Positions 6,517-15,137 are shown, counted from the stretch's first letter. The stretch is 24,653 bases of DNA from CAZWSC01 sp964636385 (GCA_964636385.1 CAZWSC010000060.1:1-24653); one strand, 5' to 3'. A program made the numbers and translations. The notes: a model not told the origin generated them from the letters alone.

Positions 6517-8523
6517 CTACATCCTTTCCGGCGCCTCGATGGTCAGAAGGCGCAGGCCGTTTCGGAGCACCTGGGCGACGGCGAGGCTCAGCTGCATCCG
6601 GGCGGACATCAGCTCCCGCGTCCCGGCCTTCAGTACCGGGCACTCGTGGTACATCCGTGCGTACGCCTTCGTCAGGTCCAGCAGCGCGGCGGCCACCGGC
6701 GACGGAGAGAGCTGCCGCGCGGCCAGGGCGATCGCATCCGGAAAGTCCCCCAGCTGCCGCAGGACCTCCCGCTCCTCCGGGGCCGACAGGAGAGCGGCGT
6801 CGACCATCTCCGGCTTCAGGAAGGGCCCGCCTGCAGGGCGCGGGGTGATCGATCCGGCATCCGATCCTGCATCCGTGTGAAGCGGATGCCGCAGGTCATC
6901 CTCCGTGAGCCGACCGTCCGCCAGGCCCCTGCGCAGGATCCCGCAGATGCGAGCGTGCGAGTACTGCACCGCAGGACCGGTGTCGCCTGTGAAGGAGATC
7001 GTCTCGTTCGGATCGAACTGAATGTTCTTCTCAGCGCTCACCTGCAGCAGGTACATCTTGAGCGCCCCCTGGCCGATCTGCTCCGCAGTGTGCGCACGGT
7101 CCACGGAGTTCTCGCAGTATCCCCCCTCCTCGATCCTGCTCAGGGCCAGGGAGTGCAACTCGTCCAGGAGATCGTCGGCATCCACCGCAGTTCCCTCCCT
7201 GGACTTGAGGCGCCCCATCCCCCTCGGGAGGGTGACCAGCCCGTACGAGGCGTGGATGCAATTGCGGGCCCATGGGTGGCCCAGCGCCTCCAGGATGGCG
7301 AACAGGTTCCGGAAGTGGGCGACCTGTTCCGAACCGACCACGTAGAGTGACCTGTCCATTCGATAGTCCCGGAACTTGGCGATCGCTGTCCCGATATCCT
7401 GCGTGATGTAGACGGAGGTGCCATCCGCGCGGAGGAGTATCTTGTCCTGAAGGTTGGAAGCCTCGAGACGGGCCCAGACCGAGCCGTCATCCCTGCGGTA
7501 GAAGATCCCCTCCGCGAGCCCCCGCTCCACCTCCGCCTTCCCCTCCAGCCAGGTCTCGCTCTCCCGGTACCACCTCGTGAAGCGGCAGCCGAGGCGTGCA
7601 TAGGTCTGTTCGAAGCCCTCGAAGACCCACCCGTTCATTGTGCGCCACAGGTCTAGGATCTCCGCGTCCCCCGCTTCCCAGCGGCGCAGGTACTCCTGGG
7701 CCTGCTGCATGAGCCGGGATGCCTGCAGGAAGCCGGCCTCGAACTGGGCTGCCTTCTCCTCGAGCTCTCCTGCCTTCTTCCTGTCAGCAGCGGAGCGGAT
7801 CGCGTTCCTGCTGAAGCTCCCGGGATCGATTCCCCGGGAGGCTGCGAACTCGAGGCGTTCGGCGGAAAGCTCGGTGTTAAACCTGACGTAGTGGCGGCCA
7901 ACGAAGTGGTCGCCCTTCTCACCAGTGGAGGCAGGTGTCTCGCCGCCGCCCCACAGGCGATAGGCGAGCATCGACTTGCAGATGTGTATCCCCCGGTCGT
8001 TGATGAGGTTCACGGGCACGACATCCTCGCCGGCCGCATCCAGGATGTTGGTCAGCGACATGCCGAGGATGTTGTTCCTTATGTGGCCGAGGTGGAGAGG
8101 CTTGTTCGTGTTGGGGGAGGAGTACTCCAGCATCGTCCTCGTCCCGGTCCTGGCGGCTTCCGCATACCGCGATGCGCCTGCCGCAACCGCCCGCAGGACC
8201 AGGCCGGCGTACGCAGCCGGATCGAGGGCCAGGTTGAGATACGGACCTGCAGCCGACGCGCCTGTCAGAGGGATCGGCAGCCCCGTTACTACCGCGCCGG
8301 ATGTTTCGATTTCGGCCTGGACAGCGGCCGCCCACTCGGACGCGATCTCGGGCGGCTTTCTCTTCAGGATCCTGGCTGCCGGGAAGACCGCAAGCGCAAG
8401 GTCGCCCATATCAGGCTTCGGCGGCTGGGAGAACTGCAGGGCCTGGACAGCTTCGTCCGGCAGGCTCCCGCCGGGCACCAGCCTTATCAGCTCCTCCATG
8501 AGGCGGCCGCGATACTCCTGCAT
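6517..8523 (-). CDS. argS: Arginyl-tRNA synthetase (class I)
   Basis: ArgRS charges tRNA-Arg with arginine in the cytoplasm. With the ATG at 8521-8523 the protein has 668 residues. A TTG three codons upstream (8530-8532) has better spacing (4 bases) from the GGGAGGGG site and may be the true start. Order: N-terminal additional domain (1-100, 'PKPDMGDLALAVF', 'AAGPYLNLAL'), Rossmann catalytic domain with the HIGH motif as HLGH (144-147, in 'SSPNTNKPLHLGHIRNN'), KMSKS equivalent in 'GRLKSREG' (437-444), and C-terminal DALR anticodon domain beginning near 'YSHARI'. 'NDRGIHICKSMLAYRLW' and 'GDHFVGRHYV' are typical of the Bacteroidetes-like subtype. The protein is longer than the usual 550-600 residues, mainly because of a helical insert (about 215-280) in the connective region. 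It is divergent from the aminopeptidase. Confidence 0.97.
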   Translation of the reverse strand: MQEYRGRLMEELIRLVPGGSLPDEAVQALQFSQPPKPDMGDLALAVFPAARILKRKPPEIASEWAAAVQAEIETSGAVVTGLPIPLTGASAAGPYLNLALDPAAYAGLVLRAVAAGASRYAEAARTGTRTMLEYSSPNTNKPLHLGHIRNNILGMSLTNILDAAGEDVVPVNLINDRGIHICKSMLAYRLWGGGETPASTGEKGDHFVGRHYVRFNTELSAERLEFAASRGIDPGSFSRNAIRSAADRKKAGELEEKAAQFEAGFLQASRLMQQAQEYLRRWEAGDAEILDLWRTMNGWVFEGFEQTYARLGCRFTRWYRESETWLEGKAEVERGLAEGIFYRRDDGSVWARLEASNLQDKILLRADGTSVYITQDIGTAIAKFRDYRMDRSLYVVGSEQVAHFRNLFAILEALGHPWARNCIHASYGLVTLPRGMGRLKSREGTAVDADDLLDELHSLALSRIEEGGYCENSVDRAHTAEQIGQGALKMYLLQVSAEKNIQFDPNETISFTGDTGPAVQYSHARICGILRRGLADGRLTEDDLRHPLHTDAGSDAGSITPRPAGGPFLKPEMVDAALLSAPEEREVLRQLGDFPDAIALAARQLSPSPVAAALLDLTKAYARMYHECPVLKAGTRELMSARMQLSLAVAQVLRNGLRLLTIEAPERM

Positions 8524-8664
8524 CGTGCTCAAGAATCCCCTCCCATCGTTCCTGCGGTGCCGATCCTGTGACGCTTGAAGCAGTATGTCGGCATGGCGGG
8601 CACAACGCCAGCGGCGATCTGCGCAGACGGTCCGGAGGCCGCCACCGCATCCGCCCGTCCGGGG

Positions 8665-8693
8665 TTGAGACGCCGGCGGGACTGGAGTAGCCT
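8665..8693 (+). promoter_or_regulatory. Candidate sigma-70-type promoter for the M29 aminopeptidase
   Basis: TTGAGA (8665-8670) is separated by exactly 17 bases from TAGCCT (8688-8693). The -35 matches consensus at five of six positions; the -10 matches at only three. It lies about 90 bp before the GTG start. Confidence 0.35.
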
Positions 8694-8770
8694 CGCTCTT
8701 TCCGGCGCCTGGCGGCTGGATGACAGGGGATGATGACACACGGGCCGTTCACGGTCCCTGCGAACCGAAA

Positions 8771-8776
8771 AGGAGG
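8771..8776 (+). promoter_or_regulatory. Ribosome binding site that fixes the GTG start at 8783
   Basis: AGGAGG, preceded by AAA, lies six bases before GTG. The open frame extends upstream to 8720, but only this GTG has a strong site. Confidence 0.85.
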
Positions 8777-8782
8777 ATAGAG

Positions 8783-9916
8783 GTGGATCCGCGCATCACA
8801 AAGCTCGCGAAGATGCTGGTCGAGTACTCCTGCGGTGTGAAGGAAGGCGAGAAGCTCCTCGTGGAGTGCAACGGCTTCGACAGCCTCGACCTGGCGCATG
8901 AGGTTACATCAGTGGCGACGCGCACGGGCGTCCACGTGTTCCAGAACTTCCGCAACGACCAGATATTGCGCCGCTTCCTGCACGATGCCTCCGAGGAGCA
9001 GATCAAGGCGCAGGCCAAGTACGACCTCTACAGGATGCGGGACATGGACTGCTACATCGGCGTGCGGGCAAGCTCGAACACGATGGAGATGGGGGATGTC
9101 CCGCCCGAGAAGCTGAAGCTGTACATGAAGTACTACGGCACTCCGGTGCACCTGAAGACCCGCGTCCCGAACACCCGCTGGGTGGTTCTGCGCTGGCCGA
9201 ACAACTCCATGGCACAGAATGCCCATCGTCCCCTGCACGTCTTCGAGGACTTCTACTTCGATGTCTGCACCATGGATTACAGCCGGATGTCCAGGGCGAT
9301 GGATCCGCTGAAGGCACTGATGGAGTCGACCGACCGGGTGGAGATCAAGGCTCCCGGCACTGACCTCAGCTTCTCGATAAAGGGGATGCCCGCCATCAAG
9401 TGCGACGGCCATCTGAACATACCTGACGGGGAGCTCTTCACGGCGCCGGTCAAGGCCAGCGTCAACGGGACTGTGCGCTTCAACACCCGCACCCTGTTCG
9501 AGGGGACCGTCTTCGACGCGATCTCGCTGACCTTCAGGAACGGAAAGGTCGTCAAGGCCGACGCAGGGGGCCAGACAGGGCGGCTGAACTCGATCCTCGA
9601 CCGGGATCCGGGCGCACGTTACCTGGGTGAGTTCGCCTTCGGCTTCAACCCGTACGTGACAGAGCCCCTGCTCGACACGCTCTTCGACGAGAAGATCGCC
9701 GGGTCGTTCCACATGGCGCTCGGGAACTCCTATGACGACGCACCGAACGGGAACAAGTCGGCAATCCACTGGGACATCGTGCAGATCCAGCGGAAGGAGC
9801 ATGGCGGCGGTGAGATCCACTGCGACGGCAGGCTGATCCGGAAGGACGGGCTCTTCGTTCCGAAGGAACTGAAGGGGCTGAATCCGGCGGCGCTCATGGG
9901 CAGGAAGAAGGCCTAG
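8783..9916 (+). CDS. M29 family metallo-aminopeptidase (AmpS/aminopeptidase T type)
   Basis: 377 residues from the GTG at 8783, close to the ~400 usual for the family. It would remove N-terminal residues from peptides in the cytoplasm using a two-metal centre. The predicted ligands are all present with family spacing: Glu217 ('DGELFTAP'), Glu283 ('LGEFAFGFNP'), His310 ('GSFHMALG'), Tyr317, His329 and Asp331 ('AIHWDIV'). The N-terminal half is the alpha/beta domain ('VKEGEKLLVECNG'). No signal peptide is seen. It is a stand-alone gene divergent from argS and convergent with the degenerate phosphatase gene, with a strong hairpin after its stop. Confidence 0.94.
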   Translation: MDPRITKLAKMLVEYSCGVKEGEKLLVECNGFDSLDLAHEVTSVATRTGVHVFQNFRNDQILRRFLHDASEEQIKAQAKYDLYRMRDMDCYIGVRASSNTMEMGDVPPEKLKLYMKYYGTPVHLKTRVPNTRWVVLRWPNNSMAQNAHRPLHVFEDFYFDVCTMDYSRMSRAMDPLKALMESTDRVEIKAPGTDLSFSIKGMPAIKCDGHLNIPDGELFTAPVKASVNGTVRFNTRTLFEGTVFDAISLTFRNGKVVKADAGGQTGRLNSILDRDPGARYLGEFAFGFNPYVTEPLLDTLFDEKIAGSFHMALGNSYDDAPNGNKSAIHWDIVQIQRKEHGGGEIHCDGRLIRKDGLFVPKELKGLNPAALMGRKKA

Positions 9917-9939
9917 CCGCGGGAGCCCGCGCGCAGTTC

Positions 9940-9982
9940 CGGCGCCGCACAGAGGCAGCACAGAGGCAGCGGTGCGGCGCCG
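9940..9982. terminator. Bidirectional terminator-like hairpin with a duplicated loop
   Basis: CGGCGCCGCAC (9940-9950) pairs perfectly with GTGCGGCGCCG (9972-9982), giving an 11-pair stem. The 21-base loop is largely a tandem copy of GCACAGAGGCA (9947-9957 and 9958-9968). It lies in the 66-bp gap between two convergent genes and touches the end of the minus-strand one. There is no T-tract on either side, so efficient intrinsic termination is not certain. Confidence 0.6.
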
Positions 9983-12013
9983 CTACCTGATGTACCCGAG
10001 GGAGCGGAAGCGTTCGAGCATCTCCTGGTCCAGCGTTCCTGCCGCTCGGCTGAGGTCCGGTACCTCCTGGCGGCCGTAAGTCGGGACGGTGCGGACAGGG
10101 GACAGCTCGGAGGCGGTCGCGGCCGGCACCAGGTCGGTGCGCGGGCCGCCGTCCATGTCGAGTGCTGCGGGCAGACCCATCAGCCACAGCACCGTGGGGG
10201 CGATCTCGGTGAGGCTGACCGTGGCGTCGATCCTCGTCTGCCCGCCGCCCGCTTCAGCCAGGGCGATGAATCCCTCGTTGATGCCTGCCCCGTTCTTCGC
10301 CCGGGCAACTCCCGGCAGGCACACCCACATCGCGATCCTGGCTCCCTGAGCATCCTCCTCCGGAGCGCCGAGCCTGCCGAAGATCCTGCGCATCACGGGA
10401 TCCAGGTTGCGCCAGTAGATCCGCAACGCTTCCCTGCGGGCCTCTTCCCTTGCTGCGGGATCCGCGATGTCCCGCCCGAGTACCCGCCGCACTATGTCCG
10501 GTCCCGGCAGGTGCAGCATCCAGAGCCGGGGCTCCCTGCGGTCCAGCAGCCATGCAGCGGACTGGGCGTAGAAGAGGTCCGCCTTGAGCACGTCGCCCGG
10601 GATTCCGAGCCGCTCGAACGAGACGACATCCTCCTTCGGAACAGCGGGTCCGTAGCGCAGTGCCAGGGAATCCGGAATCGTTTCCCATGCCAGGGCGCAC
10701 AGCTCGATGAGAAGGGTCTTCGGCCAGGTCTCCTCCTCCAGAATGAGGGGGTTGCCGTCGGGGCGGATCGGCACGACGGCGCCTGTCATCCCGTCTCCGT
10801 GGATCTGGATGCCGGCGCCGGCCCGGGGCCGCGTCAGCGGAACATCACCGTCCTCATCCCTGAGCGGGTCGGGCAGTCCCGGGGCCGGTCCCCTGAGCTT
10901 CAGCCACGCATGGTCGCTGACGATTTCGCCACGGACCCTCTCGGCCGGCCACGACACCCACCAGTTCACGGTGGTGGACCGGAACCCGGCGTCCGAGGCG
11001 ATGTTCCACAGTCCCTTCGTGGTGCGCATGTAGCTCTTGACCGGTACGGTCCGGGTAAGACGCACGAACGGCACCACCGTCTGGAAGATGTTGTACAGAC
11101 CTATGCGTTCCGGGTCGAACTGGATCGAGGCGGACAGGCCGCGTATGACCTGCGTTTGCACATCCACGATTCCGTGGGCGGAGAGATCCCGGCCGGTGGC
11201 CACCATGGTCCATGTCATCGGAGGAGCCGCGTTCGCCGGCACCGGGACGCGGCCGATCGAGCCTTCCAGCAGCGGCTGTGCCCAGCCGAGCAGACCCTCG
11301 GACCGGAGGCGTTTCGCTTCCCCGAGACTCATCCCTTCGATGCCGAGGAGGAGCATGCTGCGGCCGTGGGGGTTGTACATGTCCATGGTCAGGCCCCTGG
11401 GCCTTGGGGGTTCGGATGCGATGCGCATGACAACCACGAAGAGCACGAACGCCGCCGCCATGTATGCAAGGGTGGAGAAGGCTTTTCCGAGATCACCGGG
11501 CCGCCGTCTGTGCGGCTTCTTCACGTGCACGAGTATCAGGTAGAAGGCGTAGCTCAGCAGGCTCGCGAGCAGCACGGAGGCTCCTCCGATCAGGAGCAGC
11601 ACCGGCGCCTGATCAAGGCCGATGGGCCTGTCGGGAGACAGCCCGCCGATCCCGCTCCATCGGGACCACGAGATGGCGTAGGCGGCCGCCATTATGAGGA
11701 AGACCGATCCCGCCACGGCAGCCGCAGTCCTGGTATCGGAAAGCCTCCTGCCGGTGAAGACGAAGAACAGGGTCTTGGCCGCTCCGACGACCAACCCGAG
11801 CGCCAGGCAGATAAGCGCGTACACCATCTGCAGGCCGAAGAGCAGGCGCACCACATCGCCGGCTGTGCGGAGTATGGCAGGGTGCAGCGCGAGGGTTGCC
11901 GCGGCTGCCAGGAACCCCAGCAGGCCGCCGCCGATCAGGCCCGTGCCCAGTCCGATCATCAGGTTGTTGCGCAGTTCCTCGGAGAGGGCGCTGCGATCTG
12001 TCGTCCCTGACAT
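9983..12013 (-). CDS. Polytopic membrane protein with degenerate alkaline-phosphatase-superfamily domain
   Basis: 676 residues. The first ~200 carry about five membrane helices (near 18-43, 55-80, 97-115, 137-162 and 178-197). The rest has the fold signature of type I phosphodiesterases: 'MLLLGIEGMSLGEA' (220-233), 'PPMTWTMVATGRDLSAHGI' (264-282), 'WNIASDAGFRSTTVNWWVS' (336-354), 'EIAPTVLWLMGLP' near 603, and an end ('FRSLGYIR') seen in this superfamily. In an active enzyme the first motif is GLDG; here Asp is Glu226. The Asp-x3-His metal pair reads Asp506/Arg510, and the SDHGF motif is replaced by 'VCLPGVAR' (564-571). A Thr is kept at the nucleophile position (269). Most metal ligands are therefore missing and catalysis is unlikely; sensing or binding is an inference. 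It follows the sigma and anti-sigma genes after 67 bp and is probably in their operon. Confidence 0.78.
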   Translation of the reverse strand: MSGTTDRSALSEELRNNLMIGLGTGLIGGGLLGFLAAAATLALHPAILRTAGDVVRLLFGLQMVYALICLALGLVVGAAKTLFFVFTGRRLSDTRTAAAVAGSVFLIMAAAYAISWSRWSGIGGLSPDRPIGLDQAPVLLLIGGASVLLASLLSYAFYLILVHVKKPHRRRPGDLGKAFSTLAYMAAAFVLFVVVMRIASEPPRPRGLTMDMYNPHGRSMLLLGIEGMSLGEAKRLRSEGLLGWAQPLLEGSIGRVPVPANAAPPMTWTMVATGRDLSAHGIVDVQTQVIRGLSASIQFDPERIGLYNIFQTVVPFVRLTRTVPVKSYMRTTKGLWNIASDAGFRSTTVNWWVSWPAERVRGEIVSDHAWLKLRGPAPGLPDPLRDEDGDVPLTRPRAGAGIQIHGDGMTGAVVPIRPDGNPLILEEETWPKTLLIELCALAWETIPDSLALRYGPAVPKEDVVSFERLGIPGDVLKADLFYAQSAAWLLDRREPRLWMLHLPGPDIVRRVLGRDIADPAAREEARREALRIYWRNLDPVMRRIFGRLGAPEEDAQGARIAMWVCLPGVARAKNGAGINEGFIALAEAGGGQTRIDATVSLTEIAPTVLWLMGLPAALDMDGGPRTDLVPAATASELSPVRTVPTYGRQEVPDLSRAAGTLDQEMLERFRSLGYIR

Positions 12014-12080
12014 CCTGTCCGCCAGTCTCGACCGAAGTCCGCGATTTCGGGAGGTGCGCTCCGCCCTGCTCCCTCCCCGG

Positions 12081-13013
12081 CTATCCCTCAGGTTCCGCCT
12101 GTCCGCCTGTGCACTCCATCAGGTACCTTAACCGCGATTGCTCGGGCTCATACAGTCTGTTCTGCTCCTCGATGCCCGACTGGAGGGAGCGTCCGGCCCG
12201 ATGGGACATCATCCAGTAGGCTCTCAGGGCCCTGATGCAGTCTTCGCGGAGCGACGTCTCCATTGCCTGATGCGCCAGCGAGCGTGCCGTTGCCCGCCAC
12301 ATCCGCGTCCAGAGGGTGTCCGGCAGGCCTGGGTCCGCCTCGCGTTCCTCGAGTATCGCGAACTGCCCGGTGTCGTCCGCATCCAGTTGCGGCCCGGCCG
12401 CGGCGGGATGGAGAGGGTCGGACTGCAGGCGTTCCGTGGCGGCTTCGGGCGCACCGCGCATTCGCACCGCTTCCGTTTTCGGCACCCCGGTGTCGGGCTC
12501 CTCCAGGATCCCGGCGAAGAAGGCTGTAATCGCCTCCAGCGGCGGCCTCTCCTCCTGGATCGCCACATCCGGCAGGGCCATGGGTGTCGTGACCTGCTCC
12601 TTCGCTTCGTGCGGGACAGTGGTCAGCCGTCCCGCCTCACGGACGGCCAGCACGATACCCGCAAGTACAGCGGTCGTGAGTGCAAGGCGAAGGGCGGGCA
12701 TCCACCGGGAGGGAACCGGGGGCAGGAAGGCGATTCTGCGGGACGCCCCCGGCACCTGCCAACCGGCCTTCGCGCCTGCCAGGTCGAACCGTCGGGGGAA
12801 GCTATCGGCGAGCGCTTCCATATGCCCGGATCCGGGATCGCCCGAGGCGTGCGCCTCCCTCAGATCCCGATCCAGTGCGATCAGCGCCTCCATCTCGTCC
12901 CTGCATGCATTGCAGGATTCGAGGTGGGCCTGCACGAGGCGGCGGTCCTGCTCCGGGAGCCGGCCATCGATGTAGGGGCTCAGCCGGTCCCGCACTTCAC
13001 CACAGGAGATCAT
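12081..13013 (-). CDS. Zinc-finger anti-sigma factor, membrane-bound
   Basis: 310 residues; the ATG (13011-13013) overlaps the sigma-factor stop by ATGA. The N-terminus is a ZAS domain: Cys4 in 'MISCGEVRDRLSPYIDG', then His30, Cys34 and Cys37 in 'AHLESCNAC', the zinc site that clamps ECF sigma factors. One membrane helix is at about 105-124. The remaining ~185 residues would be periplasmic and are rich in Glu, Arg and Ala with no family I recognise; they end in a Gln/Glu/Arg-rich helix. Regulation would come from loss of sigma binding, either by proteolysis across the membrane or by zinc-site change; which one cannot be told from sequence. The partner sigma gene lies immediately upstream. Confidence 0.9.
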   Translation of the reverse strand: MISCGEVRDRLSPYIDGRLPEQDRRLVQAHLESCNACRDEMEALIALDRDLREAHASGDPGSGHMEALADSFPRRFDLAGAKAGWQVPGASRRIAFLPPVPSRWMPALRLALTTAVLAGIVLAVREAGRLTTVPHEAKEQVTTPMALPDVAIQEERPPLEAITAFFAGILEEPDTGVPKTEAVRMRGAPEAATERLQSDPLHPAAAGPQLDADDTGQFAILEEREADPGLPDTLWTRMWRATARSLAHQAMETSLREDCIRALRAYWMMSHRAGRSLQSGIEEQNRLYEPEQSRLRYLMECTGGQAEPEG

Positions 13014-13600
13014 GGCGACTCCTTCCCGCAGCCTGGAATGAGCGCATCCCGCAGTGAGGCCCGCGCGCGGCTCAGTCTCGACATCACAGTCCCCTCGGGG
13101 ATTCCGAGGATTCCCGCGATCTCACCGTAGCTCAGCCCATGGATGGCGCGGAGCACCAGTATCGACCTGTGCATCGGTGGGAGCTGCTCCAGGGCCGCTT
13201 CAACCTGCCGCAGCTCGAGACGCCCCGCGATCCGCCGGTCTGAGTCCGGGGCAGGCAGGCTGTCCCGGAGGGACCGGCCTGTAGCAGGGTGCTCCTCTTC
13301 GAGGGAGAGACAGCCCTTCGTCCGCCGTCTGAGGTGCCTGAACGCCAGGTTGATCGCTATCCGGCAGATCCAGGGCGTGAACGGGCGGCGGGGGTCGAAG
13401 CGGTCGAGGTACCGGTAGGCGCGGAAGAAGGCCTCCTGCGTGAGATCGTCAGCATCTGCGCCGTTGCGCACGATCCCGCGCAGCAGGCTGTGTACATCGC
13501 TCTGATGGCGCCGCATGAGGATACCGAAAGCCTCCTGGTCCCCGCCCAGCGTCTGCCGGATCAGGAGATGGTCGGGTTCGTTCAAGTCGACCGCTGCCAA
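13010..13600 (-). CDS. ECF (sigma-70 family group 4) RNA polymerase sigma factor
   Basis: 196 residues from a TTG at 13598-13600, chosen because GGAGG lies four bases upstream and this gives the normal ECF length. The frame stays open to 13861, but the added ~87 residues are not sigma-like. Region 2 is at about 20-90 ('DDLTQEAFFRAYRYLDRFD' followed by 'PWICRIAINLAFRHLRRR'). Region 4 is at about 135-185 ('LEQLPPMHRSILVLRAIHGL' and 'GIPEGTVMSRLSRARASLR', a helix-turn-helix that reads the -35 element). It would direct transcription of an envelope-related regulon, likely including its own operon, though I could not find a convincing ECF promoter in the 220 bp upstream. It overlaps the anti-sigma start, so the two proteins are probably made in step. 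Confidence 0.95.
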   Translation of the reverse strand: MAAVDLNEPDHLLIRQTLGGDQEAFGILMRRHQSDVHSLLRGIVRNGADADDLTQEAFFRAYRYLDRFDPRRPFTPWICRIAINLAFRHLRRRTKGCLSLEEEHPATGRSLRDSLPAPDSDRRIAGRLELRQVEAALEQLPPMHRSILVLRAIHGLSYGEIAGILGIPEGTVMSRLSRARASLRDALIPGCGKESP

Positions 13601-13604
13601 GGTT

Positions 13605-13609
13605 CCTCC
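13605..13609 (-). promoter_or_regulatory. Ribosome binding site supporting the TTG start of the sigma factor
   Basis: On the minus strand this reads GGAGG, four bases before the TTG at 13600. No ATG or GTG nearby in this frame fits better. Confidence 0.6.
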
Positions 13610-13820
13610 GGTCGCCCACGCCGGGGGGTGAGCGCCCGGACACGGTACTAGCCGGCCTGCGCCATGTCCATTCCCCAGTTGGCGATGCGATCGCACTTCT
13701 CGCCATGCCGGCTTCGATCGGCTAAGATGCCGTTCGTTTACGGAGGCCGGTGGTTCAGATACCGAACTGCCTGGAGGACAAGCGTCCCGAGTCGGGGATC
13801 CCTGAAGACCGGAGGACAGG

Positions 13821-15137
13821 ATGGGTCTTTTCAACCGTTCGCCCGAGAAGAAGCTGGCCAAGGCCCGCGAACACCAGGCCGCAGGCCGCTTATACGATGC
13901 GTTGAAGGCCTACGAAGATGTGATCGGCTCGAAGGCCCCGACCGCGGACCGGATCTGTGCGGAGAGCGGCGCGAGGGAGTGCCGGCTTGCGATGATCCGG
14001 AAGCGGCTTGCCGAGGCTGAGGCCCTCTGCCAGGCCGGCGATCTCGAGTCCGCGCGGGACCGCTGCCGGACGGCGATGGATCTCGCGGGGGACGACCCGA
14101 TCGTGGCCGACATCGAGGAACAGCTGCGCAGGATTGATGCGCCCCGGCTCCCCCTGGCAAGGGCCGGATCCTCCTCGCGGCTGACGGATCTGCTTCCCGA
14201 CCCCGACGAGGCGGTTCCCGCGGAGCCGGCGCCTGCGGATGCGGACCGGAGGTCGCAGCCGGAGATGGCCGGAGAGGAACCGTTCGTGCAGGATGAAAAC
14301 GACCTCTTCGAGATTCACATGAACACGGTTAACGAGAAGACTGCGGGCTTCTTCCGTTCACTCGGTCCGCACTACCGCTCCGCCTTCCTGGCTCTCACTC
14401 ACGGCGACGGTGCGCGCGCCCTGGACTTCCTGGAGCGGCTTGACGCAGAAGTCGGGGAGGATCCCCGCGTGCAGCTGGACCGCGCCAACGCCCTGCTTAT
14501 GTCCGGCGACGCCGGGACGGCCGTCGAAGTGCTGGAGAAGCTGGATCCCGGCAGGTGGATGACCGGTGCCGGAGAGGGAGAGCAGCGTGAGCCTGCGGGT
14601 GAAGAGCCGGAGGCTGAGGGGGACCGGGTCGTGTTCGATGAAGGACGCAGAAGGATCCTGCTGATCGACGCCCTCAGGTCACTGCATCGCCACGAGGATG
14701 CCGTCACGGAGGCCCGCGCCCTGGCGGATGGCACGGGTGGCGGATGGGCCACGGCTGAAGCGCTGCTCGCCTGGGCGCTCCTGGAGGCCGGGCGCCCGGA
14801 GGAAGCGTACGAGAGGATGCAGATGAATCTCGCCCGCGGGGCAGGCCATGAAGAGATCCTGATCCCGGCGGCCCAGGCTGCTGTCGCCCTCGAGAAGAGT
14901 GGCGAGGCGATTGCGCTTCTCGAGGAGCTGATGCGGATGCGTATACAACGTAGCATCGCCCACGGAGAGGAACTCGACTTTCCGGTGGAGGCGGGCCGCC
15001 GCCTACTGAACCTGTACGTGGAAACGGACCACGATCCGGCCGAGGTCCGGGGGCTTGTCCTGCGCCTTCTCGACTATGACAGGGAGCGTGGCGAGCAGTA
15101 CAGGGAGATGCTCATGCGCCTGGAGAGGAAGAGATAG
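13821..15137 (+). CDS. TPR-containing cytoplasmic protein, function unknown
   Basis: 438 residues; ATG at 13821 with GGAGGA four bases before. There is no signal peptide or membrane helix. Helix pairs of TPR style appear at about 8-36 ('KAREHQAAGRLYDALKAYED') and 62-90 ('AEAEALCQAGDLESARDRCR'). An acidic, Pro-rich linker follows (about 122-160), and more repeats run from about 185 to 410 (for example 'ALLAWALLEAGRPEEAYERM'). TPRs are protein-binding scaffolds; the partner is not shown. It is divergent from the ECF sigma operon across 220 bp. That gap contains a TAAGAT -10-like hexamer (13723-13728) on this strand but no matching -35. Its 3' end overlaps the convergent dehydratase-like gene by 26 bp. 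Confidence 0.82.
   Translation: MGLFNRSPEKKLAKAREHQAAGRLYDALKAYEDVIGSKAPTADRICAESGARECRLAMIRKRLAEAEALCQAGDLESARDRCRTAMDLAGDDPIVADIEEQLRRIDAPRLPLARAGSSSRLTDLLPDPDEAVPAEPAPADADRRSQPEMAGEEPFVQDENDLFEIHMNTVNEKTAGFFRSLGPHYRSAFLALTHGDGARALDFLERLDAEVGEDPRVQLDRANALLMSGDAGTAVEVLEKLDPGRWMTGAGEGEQREPAGEEPEAEGDRVVFDEGRRRILLIDALRSLHRHEDAVTEARALADGTGGGWATAEALLAWALLEAGRPEEAYERMQMNLARGAGHEEILIPAAQAAVALEKSGEAIALLEELMRMRIQRSIAHGEELDFPVEAGRRLLNLYVETDHDPAEVRGLVLRLLDYDRERGEQYREMLMRLERKR

Noticed and set aside
8524..8739. A 72-residue N-terminal extension of ArgS
   Set aside because: The added residues are not ArgRS-like, whereas the start near 8523-8532 begins the normal N-terminal domain just after a GGGAGGGG site.
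8909..9961. A 350-codon minus-strand frame opposite the aminopeptidase
   Set aside because: The plus strand has all M29 metal ligands; this frame shows no family features.
10511..12010. A 499-codon open frame on the plus strand
   Set aside because: It lies wholly opposite the membrane phosphatase-like gene. The product is rich in His, Arg, Gln and Gly, with no recognisable motif or ribosome site.
13601..13861. An ~87-residue N-terminal extension of the sigma factor
   Set aside because: It overlaps the start of the divergent TPR gene and is unlike any sigma region; the TTG at 13600 has a ribosome site and gives a normal ECF length.
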